Assembly (NCBI GenBank): GCA_003290165.1
Contig: QNQO01001158.1
Span: forward strand, 300,857-364,856
From: Berberis thunbergii
Taxonomy: Eukaryota; Streptophyta; Magnoliopsida; Ranunculales; Berberidaceae
Direction of reading: 5' to 3'
Length of the DNA stretch: 64,000 nucleotides
The position numbers and the translations under genes were made by a program. How positions within the stretch are numbered: position 1 is the first letter of the stretch; each line of letters opens with the position of its first letter. This document shows, piece by piece, positions 33,300 through 45,360 of the stretch. A model generated the notes under the pieces. That model was not told the origin of the DNA. It did not search any database and saw only the letters and a list, made by a program, of their open reading frames with translations.

Positions 33300-36002
33300 C
33301 GGTCAGGTTGGTACTTTAGGAGGCAATTGTGGGTTCGGTTGCATATGAAGGACGATATAGTGACTACTCTTAGCCAAGTGTGCCATGAAACAAACACTTC
33401 CTGAGTCAAAATGTGGTGCCGAGTAAACATAGGGAGAACAAGTCATGTTTTGGTTCCCATAACAAACAAAGACGCATTGGTAATGGTTCGTTGCCATCTC
33501 TAACATATTGGGGTTCATAAACAAACTTTCCCTATCTATCCACACCTGGCCTTCTGGAATTACTAAAGCATTCTTCATAACCTTTATCCCTTCCTCGTGT
33601 CACATTGCAAACCAAAACTCTTCATTACTCTCAAGCTCCATCAGTAGCTCTTTCCATACCTATTTCCAACCGTTTTCGACGTCATAATGAAGGAATTTGG
33701 CTATGCATCAAAAACCACAGTATTCGTCGCCTAGAACGTTGTCAATGTCGTAAACATCATCCCGCATCCAAGACAGAATCTGCTGCATCAATCTATTGTT
33801 ATCAATTTTCGGCTTCTCTTTCTTTATTGACAACTTCTTACTTTTGTCTTTCATTTTTTCTTGTGTCATGACGTATTCGTGTCCCGATTGTTCCCTTTTG
33901 TGGACCTCCCATGCTTAGCCAACTTCTTTTTTTTAGGTTTCCCCTTTCCAACCAAAATTGCTAATGGTTCAACCATCACACTATCACTTGGGGAACTCAA
34001 CTCTATAAGCTTCCTCTTCATCACCAACTTCTGATCATGAGTTGACTCATTGAACCTATTCATAATGGCGTCAACCACATATTCTATAATCACATCGCCA
34101 CATTCACGAATAGGTGTTGTGCCAAGTTGAAGCCAATACTTGTCTATTGTGTGTACTAGAATTTTTCCTATGGGAGTTAGATAACCTGTAAGTTCAAGAG
34201 TGCAAGGTAATCCATGAGTTGTTTGAAGCACACAACCACACTTGACAGGGTCAACCCCCACACTTTCACATCTCCGAATTTCCGAATTGATCAAATCATT
34301 AGCCCTGTACACCACCGACCCATGAAGTAAGCTAAATAAAGTGAAGTTATGGTCAGTCCTCACCTTCGTCAGACTATGCTGAAATGACAATTCTATCTCG
34401 ACTAGTTGGATTTTGATCATATCATGCATCTTTGTCCAAACATTAAGGAATGTACCTTGTGAGTTTCCTAACGAGTGTTTCAACTTCTAGTGTTCACCTT
34501 CAACTCGACCCCTTGTCTGTTGCCCAAAATGCATAAATATATCGATCCATGCACTGACAAAATACTCCTTATGGGGATACCAAACTGTCTTTAGATATTT
34601 CAAACATTTTGGGTATTTTGCCCATCTTTTATCAAACTTAGTTGTGGCCTTGTTCCACTTATCTTCTGTACTCGATTTATACAAATCTGAAATGGAATCT
34701 ATAAATTCGGCCCACCGGTCATTGTTCTCAAAGTGTTTCTTACAAAATTTCTCAACATTTGTGTTGATGTGCCATGTGCACAATAATCTCTTTGCCTTTA
34801 GAAAAAACTCGCTCAATAGCCTTGATCATACCCAATTCTCTATCAACCACAAACACGCTCGGCAATTGTCTTGCTTGAAAATTCCTGTGAGCTTTTCCAA
34901 TGTCCAAGCATATGACTCTTCCTTCTCAGAACACATAAAACAAAATGCAACATTGAAGGTTTTTTCGGTGGATGTCACACCAACAATCTCAAACAACCAC
35001 ATCCTATAGTGATTCATTTTATACGTGCAATCTATAAGCATTACTTGTAAAAAAAATACTTTGCCAACTGAATAGATTTATGATGCACCCAAAAAAGGTT
35101 GGTGACTCTATTCCCTTGATCAACAGAATGTCACTATATGTACTTGTGCTCCCTCAACGACTCCAAAATATGTTGCACAGACATCCTGCCTCTTTGTTCG
35201 AGTACTTTTAGCCGACACAATACATTGTAAATATGCTTCAAATTCAAGATATTATTCGGATACCTCTCTTTCAACCGAGACAAGATGCTGTGAGGCCTCA
35301 CACCGGACTTTGCCATATTTTATACATAAATTATCTCCTCTACATTCAATTTTTCAGCAAACGAATGACCAACAAGTGACTGTGATCGATGATGATTATC
35401 GGTTCCACATGTCACTTGCAACCTCCAATGGTCATTCTCCAGTGGGATTCCTCTCAACTTAAAATTGCACCCACACTTCTTTGCACTGCTTGATCGAACA
35501 TAGTTCTTTAACCTTTTATCAGGCTTCCCTCCTCTTTCACAACCAAAATTGATCATTCCCTTCCGTCTTTGACTAGCCGGTTCCGATTTAGTGATAATAA
35601 TAACTATATTATTATCCCTACAGATGCTTTGGACTCAAGCTATCAATGCAGACCTTGATGAGAATACCTAAAAAAATTTAAAAACTTGTTAATAACAACA
35701 ACATATTTATAACAATGAAAAATGGTGAAAATGAAAATAAGTAAAAACTTACATACCTCGTCCATAACAAATAACTGGCTATCATCGACTACCAGTACCA
35801 ATGATCTTTCTTCATTATTATTGTCACCACTTCCATCAACATTATCATCAACTTTCAGCATAATGATTCAATTTATAATTAGTTTGATATATTAATTAAA
35901 ATTTTAATTTACATAACAACAAAATGGCAATTACCTCTAAATGGTTCGTTTTTGGGTTCTCAACATCGTTAAAAGACATCTCTATATCTATTATATCCAT
36001 TA
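33300..36002 (-). pseudogene. MULE (MuDR/FAR1-like) transposase with SWIM zinc finger and OTU-like C-terminal part
   Basis: On minus, exon 1 starts MDIIDIEMSFNDVENPK (36000), exon 2 MLKVDDNVDGSG (35861). A DNA-binding region follows with INFGCERGG and CGCNFKLRG. The DDE transposase domain shows LIDCTYKMN (first Asp), VVDRELGMIKA (second Asp), CTWHINTNVEKFC and RVEGEH (final Glu region). A SWIM motif CGCVLQTTHGLPC follows at about 34240-34200. The main frame stops near 33866. Beyond it, 33800-33300 resembles an OTU-like domain (LGDEYCGF, then HFDSGSVCFMAHLAKSSHY). A TGG-to-TGA stop near 35630, stops near 35318 and 35134, and frameshifts show it is dead. The enzyme would cut and rejoin at MULE ends in the nucleus. 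Confidence 0.85.
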
Positions 36003-36009
36003 GAAATGT

Positions 36010-36570
36010 CTATGCACCAATGCATCATACAATAATCAATAAATTATTTTGAAGAACAAAAATTTACATGCAAATTAGTTGAAAATTTTTTTTATGCAAA
36101 TTACCTCCATTGAAATGGATTGTCCTTGCTCTTTAAAATATTTATTTCTAAGATAATCAACTTCACTAAAGCTTTCATTTTCATCTAATGAAATTAAATA
36201 AGTTCTTCCAAGTGAAATGTAGTAAAATGCAATCGAAGATGGGAGAGATAGGGAAATGAAGAAGGACGACGACTACGAGGAGACGAAGGGTTTTTGCTAA
36301 TTCCCTTTGTGATTTTGGTTTTCGTGAAGAAGAAGAGGAGGACAACGAGGATGACGAACCTTGCGAGGAAGTGAAGTTTGGTCGTCGAGTTTGGGATGAT
36401 ACGCAACAAGGAGTGCGAAGGAGATGCATTTTTCGGTTTTGTATTTTTGCGTTTTCATTTTTGGTTTCTTTTTAGGTTTAGCCTATTTATTGGTGGTGTG
36501 AGTACGTAAGAAAAAAAAAAGCAATAGTGATGTGAGAAAGATGAATTGGTGGTGTGAAATAGTCGCTGCC
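36010..36570. other. right subterminal region of the MuDR-like element
   Basis: Non-coding; probably leader and promoter of the minus-strand transposase. A GAAGAAGA/GAGGAC-rich block lies at 36240-36420, and the TIR follows with GTGGTGTGAAATAGTCGCTG near 36550. Confidence 0.45.
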
Positions 36571-36599
36571 TAAAATTAAAATGACAAGCAGACAACAAC

Positions 36600-36797
36600 C
36601 AGCATTTTGAGTTGAACCTGATTGATCTATGCTTACAAGCCTCAATGCAGAATTTTTTGCTCGGCAATAGTGAAAAGATTGTTTTGGAGAATCAAAGTGA
36701 CGTGATAACCAAACCGGATGAAATTCTTATCCAAACTGCAGCAAAAGCATCCTTTCCTGGGTTTTCAACAGTCTAGTTGCTTACTTTGACGGATCAG
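36600..36797 (+). pseudogene. PP2C-type phosphatase, exon upstream of the giant intron
   Basis: Reads NSEKIVLENQSDVITKPDEI followed by LIQTAAKASFPGFSTV, then (after a frameshift) LVAYFDG. It ends at a CAG/GTATG donor (36797/36798). This matches the region before the VLHVANIGDSG motif in plant PP2Cs of the SpoIIE-like group. The MuDR-like element abuts it on the left (target duplication 36571-36579), and no earlier exon was found. The continuation is at 54791, about 18 kb downstream, beyond a Copia element. Confidence 0.65.
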
Positions 36798-36885
36798 GTA
36801 TGTAACACTATACACTATTCTAGATTATATATAAGAATAAGATATGCTCTACATTATAAAAAGGTCGGATGAACTTTTTAAGGAC

Positions 36886-36910
36886 TATATATATATATAT
36901 ATATATATAT
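36886..36910. repeat. (TA)n microsatellite
   Basis: About twelve uninterrupted TA units. Confidence 0.9.
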
Positions 36911-37370
36911 TTTTTTTGTCTTGGTTGTTGGTGCGCATGTTTGAATGCAAATTCTCCACAACACCTTTCCATAATTCTCTTACTGTCTTGAGGAGGAAAA
37001 GCTCCTCACTCAGTTGAAGATTCATTGATTACCATAAACTGCAACTAGTAATATTCATCCGAGCTGATCCACGTCACTCCATATAGTTTCATTAAGTTGA
37101 CTGTAGTGATGCACAACCTTCGATGAAAATCACTACACCTTGCCTAAACTAGATACTACAACCTTAGGAATATTTGACCTAGACCACTAATAGGCCTACT
37201 CAAACTCATGTACCCATTGATCCATACATTTCTTCAACTATTTGTGAATATTTGTTATTGCTTAAAGAAACAAAAGTAAGTGGTGCTTGTTTGCATCGCT
37301 TATAAGTGCCTTGTCAGTCAGTAGTGATTGACACTTATAAGTGGCAATAAGTAACACTAGGTTGAAAGCA

Positions 37371-37604
37371 AGCCACTAGGTTCTTACAACCTTGCCCCAA
37401 AGTTTTACCCAATGTAGCAATTTTACACCATGATTTGATTCCATCTTGAATCTAAGAGACTTAAAAATTTAAGACTCTAAAACTAAAAGCCACTAGGTCT
37501 TTACAACCTTGCCCTAAAGTGTTACCCAATGTAGCAAATTTACACCATGATTTGATACTATCTTGAATCTAGAGACTTTTAAATTTAAGAGACTCCAAAA
37601 CTAA
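37371..37604. repeat. 117-bp direct tandem duplication
   Basis: Units starting AGCCACTAGGTTCTTACAAC (37371) and AGCCACTAGGTCTTTACAAC (37488) share most bases through CATCTTGAATCTA and CTAAAACTAA. Non-coding. Confidence 0.85.
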
Positions 37605-38290
37605 GCGTGGAACATTAACACAAGGAGAAAATAGGATGAAGACAAGGGAAAAGGAAAAGGAATATAGAAGGAAAAGAAGAGAAAAAGGAAGGGAATAGAG
37701 AGAAAAATGGACAAAAGGGTGGAATCAATGATACGTCACCTCAAGCATGTTTACATCAAAAGAATTTTACACAATTACAAATATGTTTGAGAACCCAATA
37801 ATTTCTTCACACCAGAAAATCTCTTGTTACAACATTAGTAAGAATAGTTGTTCAGTAAGAAGACAACGGGATCATAGAAACCGAGCTCAATTTTTAACCA
37901 ATACGTACAGTAAACGATGACAAGACTTCTATAAACTGATCTATTTGTATAAACCCATTTATCTTACTGAACCCCGACTATATTTTATTACAATACAGAC
38001 TGTAGACATCTACGAATTGCGAGTGTTTCTTCAATCTGTGATATCATTTTTATTCTAGACCCCGGAAATAAGTAGTCAGACATGATACTATGCAATTTCC
38101 TACTGGAGAAACTAGTCAATAAATTTAGAATCTATTCTGATATTGAGTAATAAATTTTAGTCAGTTCTTCAGACACATTATTCTTCCACTAAATCAACAT
38201 AAGATATCTTATTCATACAAGATTCTTCTTTTATTTGTGCTCAAGTATGTGAAGGTCATGTCCTGTGTTTTTGTCACCTTTGTCGATGTG

Positions 38291-38957
38291 TGTTGGGACA
38301 AATACCAATAAAACAATACTAAGGAAATAATCTAAAGCAATAATAAATGAGACACCAAGATTTACATGAAAAATCCTTCAATGTGAAGGGAAAAATCACG
38401 GGACAAATTCGAGAAAATCCACTAATCAAATACGAAGAAGTACAATAATTTCTCAATCTTTTTGCCCAAAGCTTGAGTAAAACAAGGAATAAATAACACG
38501 GAGTACCTCATAGCAAATTAACACAAAAGCTCATTTAACTTCTTCTATCAAATCAATCGACAAAACTAAGTCGATATCGCTGCCACGCGTCACATTTTGT
38601 CTCACAAAATCGCGTCCAAAGAATAAGACACAAAGTCACCATCTACACGCACACAGCCGCATCAAACACCCAAGAGAAACTATGTTCTCTGTTGCTTATT
38701 CATGCAACAACTTCTCGGAAAACACTATGAATAAAACTATGTTTTATGCACCTATTTATACATGTTTATTGTCACCCAACACCGCCTCAAATAGAACTTT
38801 GTTTCTATTTAATTAACCAGTTGCCAACTCATTCCTTATTCAAAACAAATACTTTTTTTTGTTTCTTATTGAAATTTTTTTCTTATTCAACTAAACTTAA
38901 AATTATGTTTGATTAATTGCCAAAGTTGGATCCACCATAATGGACTAGACCTCAACA
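38291..38957 (-). repeat. Copia-2 LTR (3' with respect to the element)
   Basis: Starts TGTTGGGACAAATACC and ends GACCTCAACA. Next to it the minus strand reads GGAGGAAGAGATT, the polypurine tract. Confidence 0.88.
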
Positions 38958-39315
38958 AATCTCTTCCTCCGGACCATTAGAGAAGAATCATCGCCTAATC
39001 ATATTAGGCCATTCCAATGAGTTCTCTACAGAACTCATGTTTTCCTTTTGGAACTACTTTTGTCATCATGTCGGAAGGATTTTCACTAGTATGAATCTTT
39101 GCAACTTGGAAACAATTTTTCTAAAGCACATCACGTATCCAGTGGTAACGTGTATCAATACGCTTGGTAAGTCCATGGTATGTGGCATTCTTACTCAACT
39201 CAATAGCACTCTTACTATCACAATGCACCACATACTTATTATGATTCACACCCAGCTCCTTGAGCAATTTTTTTAACCATAACAGTTACTTCTCTACTTC
39301 ATTAATGGCAATATA
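38958..39315 (-). pseudogene. Copia-2 RNase H C-terminal part (left piece)
   Basis: On minus this continues the RNase H reading from the right piece: directly after the insertion point it reads YIAINE, completing the ALSTTEAEYIA motif. The last three bases (ATA, 39313-39315) are the CACTA target duplication. Confidence 0.82.
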
Positions 39316-39419
39316 CACTACAACACAAATGCCCAATAATAGCATTTGTTAATAGCATTTTTGCTAAATACGCTATCAAAGATCAAATTTTAATGTAAAC
39401 AAAAATGAAAACGTTGTAA

Positions 39420-39900
39420 AAAAAAGTCGGGCTTTTTGGCGCTTGCTTCTTTTCTCCCTCGTTTTACTGGGCGCTTGAGTTAGAACTCGATGAAACTCCA
39501 CCCTCCCTTCAATCTCGTCGTTTCCCTCACTGCTCCCTCATCTCGCCATCTCCCTCCCTGCTTTCTCCATATCTCCATCTCCCTCACTGCTCCCTCCATC
39601 TCTCCATCACCCTCACTGATCTCTCCATATCTTCATCTTCATCTCCCTCACTGCTCCCTCCATCTCTCCGTCGCCCTCCCTTTTTCTATCTGTTGTTTTT
39701 CCTCCCTTTTTTGTCGCTTGATCTCATTCTATTGCAGTCGATTCACCTCTCTTGCACTTGATTGACCTCTCACTTGATTCGACAATAGTTGTTTTTGTCT
39801 TTCTGGGGTGTTCCTCTCACATCAACGCCACAAATGGATCAATTTCTCCGTCCCTGACAAAGACTATGTTGGTGAAGAGGCATGTCCTTGCATGACTGGT
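39420..39900. other. pyrimidine-rich region with CTCCCTCACTGCTCCCTCCATCT-like repeats
   Basis: Units of CATCTCCCTCACTGCTCCCT recur about five times between 39520 and 39690. A 91-codon open frame here is only the repeat being read through. It may be a captured 5' UTR. Confidence 0.45.
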
Positions 39901-40124
39901 ATGATTTCCTAACAACCCTTTAATAAAGTTTCGTTTTTTATGTTGAATGTTACTGAATTTTTATGTTGAATGCCCCTTTTCCTTTCTCCTCTTCTTCGCA
40001 GCAAACCATGGTTCTACCTCCATCGAAACCCTTTTTAGATTAGAGACTAATAACCACATGTCATGTTTGTTTGATTTTATGACTATTGCTTGCTAAATTT
40101 CTCAATTTTTGGTGTGTTATATGA

Positions 40125-40850
40125 GCAACACCTAAATCAGTTTTGGAGCTAATGAATGTGAAGGATCTAACACTAGCTCATGTGAAGAGCCATTTACATG
40201 TTAGATTAACACTTTTATCTAAAATCAGAGAAGGGGTTGGTTTTGATCTTAAAATTTCCTTTTTTTTGTGTGTGTGTGTATGTTTTTGGTGGGGGATGGA
40301 AAACAAGGGCCAAGGACAAAAAGGGCATCTACGAAGTAATCTTAGCAATGTGGACTCTCTCAAAATTTCTTTTGTTTGGATTATCATGCAAATGTACAGG
40401 ACAGTGAATAACACTGACAAAGGAGGAGCAGGTATAATTTGGATTTTTACCTTCAAAACAGCCCTAAGTTAGTTTTCTTATTCATCATCATCATAATTGT
40501 AGTGAGCTAATAAGATAGGAAAATAAAGAGATATATTCAACAGGTTAAGTTGGTGCACTAGCTAGCTAGTAGTCCTCTTCTATTATTTTCAACTATAAAA
40601 TAGTGGAGAGATTTTGGAGTCCTACAGACTTTTCACCACATGATTTTGGTTGGATGTCTGACAAAGTAAAAGAAATGACTCAATGTTGGTGTGAATGTGT
40701 TGCAGGCCAAGGCCAAGGCCAGACATATGCAGGCTTAAATAATCAGAAGGCATGATTTTTGGAGGTGAAGGGTCGCTTATCTTGTGACAAACCTGATACC
40801 AATCCCTCTCACTCTCAACCCACCACCACCACCATCAATATTATCTCCTA
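40125..40850 (+). pseudogene. KAN: KANADI (GARP/MYB-like) transcription factor fragment
   Basis: An exon at 40125-40199 reads ATPKSVLELMNVKDLTLAHV then KSHL, the last helix of the KANADI GARP domain. A second exon from about 40395 reads MYRTVNNTDKGGAG. In KANADI proteins these join as SHLQMYRTVK-TD. Here the donor is damaged (CATTTACAT where CATTTACAG is expected). Further on, 40703-40850 with GQGQGQTYAGLNNQ may be a later exon. KANADI factors set abaxial organ identity in the nucleus. The fragment lacks the domain start and a start codon. Confidence 0.8.
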
Positions 40851-40859
40851 GGTGAGTGC

Positions 40860-42140
40860 ATTACCACCTCGATTTCCATCATTTTCTTTGCATCTCATCA
40901 TCATCATATAACATGCAAATGATATGATTCAATTAAGGGCTGGCATCAAAGTCATCCACATACAAACAACAACAATGGTCTTTGTGCAAACACACATTCA
41001 CACATGCCTTGATTCTTGTTTGTAGGTATTTTACTTAATATCATTAACGGAGCAAGACAATTAAGCACATTGATATTGATGAAGACATAGAGTCTAGGAC
41101 CTCTACAGGTCTAGGTCTCTGAGAGTTTGATTAATACTAGTGTGAATATTAATTAATGTTGTTTGGTTGTTGGATTTTATTGACTTTTTACACAAATGCT
41201 AGAGAACCAAAGACAAAAGGAATGGATTTTAGTTACCAAACATTAGTGATCCTGATTGGGTTTAGCTCATTTGTTGAAGCTAACAGGCAAAGGAAAATAA
41301 TGTTTTCAAATCAAAACATGGTGCATGATCCTATGACTATTGCTCTATTTGCAAAAACTAATCTATATGTTCAACCACCTTATTGTAAAAGCTACATCAA
41401 AAGAAGATGTTCATGAACTAATCAATTAAGTTCCATGTAAACTTTTGAAATTTAGGTTCCGTTTGGACTCCTATCCTTTCATACAAGTCTTGAATAATTT
41501 TGTGGAATTTAACCCTTGACATGGGCTTGGCCAATTGAACAAAAAAGGCTTCAATCCGCCAAGCTAGTGAGATAACAAAAAAGGCAATTGAATATAATCT
41601 TTAGAGGTCTATCCAAAGCTTATTTGTCTTCCCTGAACTTCACCCTCTGAGCCGAGCCAACCTTGAAGGAGATGTTCTTCATGAACTCATCTTTATGGGA
41701 CATAATTGCTCTCCACCATGGCACCACAAGCACCCTCGAGGGCCAATGACTTGGAAAACCAGCCCTGTTGATCTACTATATATTTTTAATCATAGATTAT
41801 TTGAAGGAAATTCTCATGAGATAAAGATGGTGACTTAGTTTGTAATTTGTTTTGCTTTTGTAGACTATTTCAGCCTCCTTAATCCAGTTTTAGTTTTTTA
41901 AATATATCAACAAGAAAAATGGAACTTTCAAGAGTTTCATAATACTGGAAGAGGCATTTGACTTGTCCATTTGGCAACTTTGTCTAGGATTTTTTTTTGG
42001 GGAATATTTTATTTCCAACAGAAATTTTGTAGTAGTGGTCATAACGAAGGGCACTAATTCTCGTTATGGGACTATCTTTTATGTGATTCATGACAACATT
42101 ATTATTTATGTTTTTTTTTGAAATAACGTTGTAGTTGTTC
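40860..42140. other. AT-rich cargo region without recognised gene
   Basis: Possible KANADI 3' or intron sequence and joining DNA. No protein motif seen. Confidence 0.35.
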
Positions 42141-42151
42141 TATATTGCCAG

Positions 42152-43212
42152 GTGAAATTGCTGTTCGGGGATTGTTGAAATTAAAGAAATCTGGTATGAC
42201 ATTTGCTACTTCAAGTAAAAGCAAGTTGGACGAGAGTGATGAGTATGAATCCTCTTCAGAAGAGGTTGATAGTTTCCCAGCCTATATAGAATAGCCTATA
42301 TGCAATTCTATAGTTATTTTTTAAATTTTCTAAAACTAGTAAAATTATTGGAGTTTTTTCTTTAGCCGATTAAGTATACTGATAGGAGGAGCTAGAGCGT
42401 GAGCTTGCTGATGTCTCATTTGAAGAGCTTCAGAAAGCACGCTCTAATGGTTTTCAGTCTGTGCATCGAATGACCAATGCATAGAAGAAGGTGGAGCGAG
42501 CAAACAAAAACAGGTAAGTTTCTTCCTTGTAATTCTATTACTCTCCTCAAGTCCTCATCTTTCTACCAATACTTGATCATGCAAATCTATGGTGAAGGCC
42601 AATGGAGATCAGCAGCAAGAAGCATGTTGGCAGGTATAGGGAAGTCATCCAAACACCTAAAAAGGTAAGCATGTTTTGGTGTGCAAGCTTCTTGTTGAAT
42701 ATTTCAGGACTAACTTGGATTTGCGGGCTTCTAAAACAATGATTGATTGGACTCCTCGTGATTTGTGAAACATATAATTGCAAAAACATTTATTGAAAGA
42801 TCATACACGAATGACTCCCTGTTGAGGTTTATAAATGGTCTCCTTGTTCATGACTTACTATATTTATTAACTTAGCATCCTATTTTGGATGGGTTTGTTT
42901 ATCATCTCCTTTGTTTCTAAGCTCATGTATGCTACTATGCTAGCCCAAAAACCCAGACTTGATGCCAACAACTATAGTAAAAGAAATCCATTGAAACTAC
43001 TTAAGTAAGAGTGAGATAACAATATCATTCTGGGTTGCATTTGCAGATCAATCTTGTTTTTCAGCACATCTACATTCTGAAAATCCTTAACAAATTATTT
43101 TTTTGATTATATGATTGTTTGTTTACTGGTTTATTATTTTATTTCTATTAATTTTGAGCTGATTCGTGACCCACGGTTTGAATCTTTATGTGGGACTCTT
43201 AATCCTGATGGG
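42152..43212 (+). pseudogene. RRP36: rRNA-processing protein RRP36 fragment (four exons)
   Basis: Exon pieces read ESDEYESSSEEVDSF (about 42230-42280), then ELERELADVSFEELQKARSN and ANKNR (42388-42512, with one TAG). EISSKKHVGRYREVIQTPKK (about 42605-42665) and RDPRFESLCGTLNPDG (about 43160-43210) follow. These blocks, in this order, define the RRP36 family, needed for early 18S pre-rRNA cleavage in the nucleolus. GT donors follow exons 2 and 3. The C-terminal R-Y-FL block is missing, and an in-frame stop in exon 2 makes it a pseudogene. Confidence 0.82.
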
Positions 43213-43694
43213 TGAGCCTCTTTCTGTCTCTTGTCCTTATTGCTAGTGCGATAGGATCCTCTTTTGATATTCATGTGATGACCATAAAAATCATAGTTAC
43301 TTGATAGAATTGCTACTCTTCTAATCAGAGAAAATTCTTGCCTAAGAAATTGCTCTTATTGATGTCCTTTTTCATTCCATTTTCCCCGATAAAAATTCTT
43401 GTTTGTCTTTCATCTAGTAGTAGTGCATTGTGTGCTTGCAATTATATAATCTTTGCAAGTATTCCTCATCGTGCTGTATCTGTAGTACGATTGTTTGCTG
43501 AATGCCTAGGTACAACAATCCTCAGAACAATTTAACTCTCTAATAATATATCTTGCACTTTTTTGGTGCACCAAGCAGATCAATTTGTTGTCTGGAAGAA
43601 AGAGAATGGTTTTCAGCTTGAATTTAGTGATAGATTTCGGGTTATCTTCATTTTAGGATGTTTTTCATTGGCCATTAGTTTGTATTGCCTGCAG

Positions 43695-44144
43695 GTGCTT
43701 AGCAGAAAATTATATCTACCTGCCAAGCTTTCACCTGAAAGAAGTTTGAGTCCAATTTTATCATCTAGTTTCTCTTAATTCCATTTCTTTCGAAATGATA
43801 TCCACCAAGGGGTGACTTTGTCTTGCATACCATTGTTGCTGGTACTCAGACTACTAAATTTTGGAGTGGCTTAATATCGTTTAGCCCACTCATATTGTTT
43901 TCTAACATATTGGAAATTTTGCTATTATGCCATCCTGAATTCTCTTTAACAATTAACAATATTGGTTGGACGGCAAGCACAAATGCTCTTATGTCCATTC
44001 AGTAACTTATGTGCTAGTTTTTGTTTGTATTTCAGAGACGGTGATCTTCCTCTCATTGTCGCCATTGATTTGCAGCCGATGTCTCCTATTGAGGGTGTTA
44101 TCCAAGTGCAGGGTGATATTACAAATGCTCGAACTGCTGAAGTG
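43695..44144 (+). pseudogene. TRM7-type FTSJ tRNA 2'-O-methyltransferase fragment
   Basis: Exon 43695-43743 reads VLSRKLYLPAKLSPE after a GCAG acceptor. Exon 44038-44144 reads RDGDLPLIVAIDLQPMSPIE then GVIQVQGDITNARTAEV and ends at a GTAATG donor. These are adjoining blocks of plant TRM7/FTSJ methyltransferases, which modify the tRNA anticodon loop using S-adenosylmethionine. The AIDLQP and QGDIT segments form part of the cofactor pocket. The upstream catalytic Lys block and the downstream part are absent. Confidence 0.82.
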
Positions 44145-44320
44145 GTAATGTGAAATGCTCCTGTACTTCTCACTTTTCTTGCACAGTAAACTATGCAATC
44201 ATAATATGTTTATGGATTGATGTTATGTCTAGATGGTGTCAGCAAAGTGATGTTTCCATATGTTATGTTGGTGCAACCCTTATCTCTGCTGATACATGTT
44301 GAATGTTGGGAATTTGTTCT

Positions 44321-45066
44321 TAGAATATGAAGAGTATGGGCAAGAGGAGCTAGGCTTTGGAAACAAGATGGCAACACAGGGAGGTGGACCAAACCTAACA
44401 AAGCTCAGTTCAAGCTCAACAACTGAAGTAAACCCCGAGGCTGGGCTCCATGTTGACTCTAGACCCACCTCAATGCCTCCAGCAAGTGTGATGACTAGGC
44501 TTATTCTTATCATGGTTTGGAGAAAGCTTATCAGGAATCCCAACACCTACTCTAGCCTCATTGGTCTCACATGGTCTCTTGTGTCTTTCAGGTTTGTTCT
44601 CGTCGTCTATTCTTTTGGAATCCAGTTATTAGAATCATTAAAGTTTGTTCTTAAGCTATTCCTATGTTGTCATCCGCAGGTGGAATGTTGAGATGCCCGC
44701 CATCGTAGCGAGTTCAATATCTATTTTATCTAATTAATGCTGGTCTTGGAATGACTATGTTCAGTCTCGGTACACTTCTGAGGATAAAAATAGGATTTTA
44801 TTTTTAAGTTTTCTTTTATTGGCTAAGTTACTATATTTCTTCAATCTGGTATATGTAAAACTCACATGCATACCCATATGAATCAGCTTTGTTGAGAGAG
44901 AGATATAAAGTGTTGTTAAATTGTCATTGTCTCCAAACTTCCTGACCTATCCAAGTCGTAGAAAATGGATATATCCTTGTTATGGACATTGTTCTTGATA
45001 ACATACTATCATTGTTTTTGTAGGATTATTCATGGCTCTCCAACCACGAATTATTGCTTGTGGAAG
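44321..45066 (+). pseudogene. PIN: PIN auxin efflux carrier fragment (C-terminal exons)
   Basis: Exon 44321-44591 carries the end of the hydrophilic loop, then [18 protein letters not shown] and [17 protein letters not shown], the first C-terminal membrane helix region of PIN proteins. Exon 44680-44769 reads [17 protein letters not shown], then (after a small insertion that shifts frame and gives a TAA) AGLGMTMFSL. Exon 45024-45066 reads LFMALQPRIIACG. All splice sites follow GT/AG. PINs move auxin across the plasma membrane. The N-terminal helices and the last four helices are missing. Confidence 0.88.
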
Positions 45067-45199
45067 GTCAGTTGTTGCATTTTCCATTTTCCATAGCTGT
45101 CTGTTTTATCACAGGTTCTGCTGTCATGGCCGCAGCTTCAATATGTGTTTTTTTTCTCCCAACTTAATATGTGTTTTGTTTTTTGTAAATAGGTATTAA

Positions 45200-45360
45200 C
45201 TTGATTCCAAGATAATCATTGGCACCGACTGAAGCCCCTGCACCAGATCTTACAGCAGCAGATGTTCTAGATCCACCTCTACCACCAGTAAGCAAGTTGG
45301 TCTCAGCATCAGGACCTGCTAGTGCGGCAGCAGATGGAGCCAAAAAAGTGGTCAACCAAC
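45200..45360 (+). pseudogene. Pro/Ala-rich open segment, unrecognised
   Basis: Plus reads APTEAPAPDLTAADVLDPPL then PPVSKLVSASGPASAAADG, a plausible exon by composition, but I cannot assign a family. The minus strand also has a 63-codon frame here (Gly/Ala-rich), which I consider a shadow. Probably another captured piece. Confidence 0.4.

Larger units (their letters stand above)
28354..36570. mobile_element. MuDR-like autonomous-type MULE (8.2 kb), decayed
   Basis: The ends GGTAGCGACTAATCCACACC and its inverse (GGCAGCGACTATTTCACACC on minus) are flanked by perfect 9-bp target duplications TAAAATTAA (28345-28353 and 36571-36579). The TIR similarity is degenerate and fades after ~50 bp. Inside are two convergent coding regions: a plant-mobile-domain gene on plus and a MULE transposase with SWIM and OTU-like parts on minus. 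Repeat-rich DNA lies between their 3' ends. The convergent pair recalls the mudrA/mudrB layout of maize MuDR. Both genes carry stops, so the element is inactive as it stands. Confidence 0.87.
36798..38290. other. PP2C intron DNA left of Copia-2, with small repeats
   Basis: AT-rich and non-coding. It contains a TA microsatellite (36886-36910) and a 117-bp tandem duplication (37371-37604). Confidence 0.5.

Noticed and set aside
36181..36429. Ser-rich frame on minus near the MULE right end
   Set aside because: It lies in a GAAGAA-rich subterminal block upstream of the transposase start; the two overlapping frames there are both compositional.
39490..39765. 91-codon Leu/Ser/Pro-rich protein
   Set aside because: It is a reading of CTCCCT repeats; no motif, and the repeat structure explains the open frame.
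45164..45355. Ala/Gly-rich protein on minus
   Set aside because: The plus strand has the better exon-like composition and matches the direction of the other cargo; the minus frame looks like its shadow.
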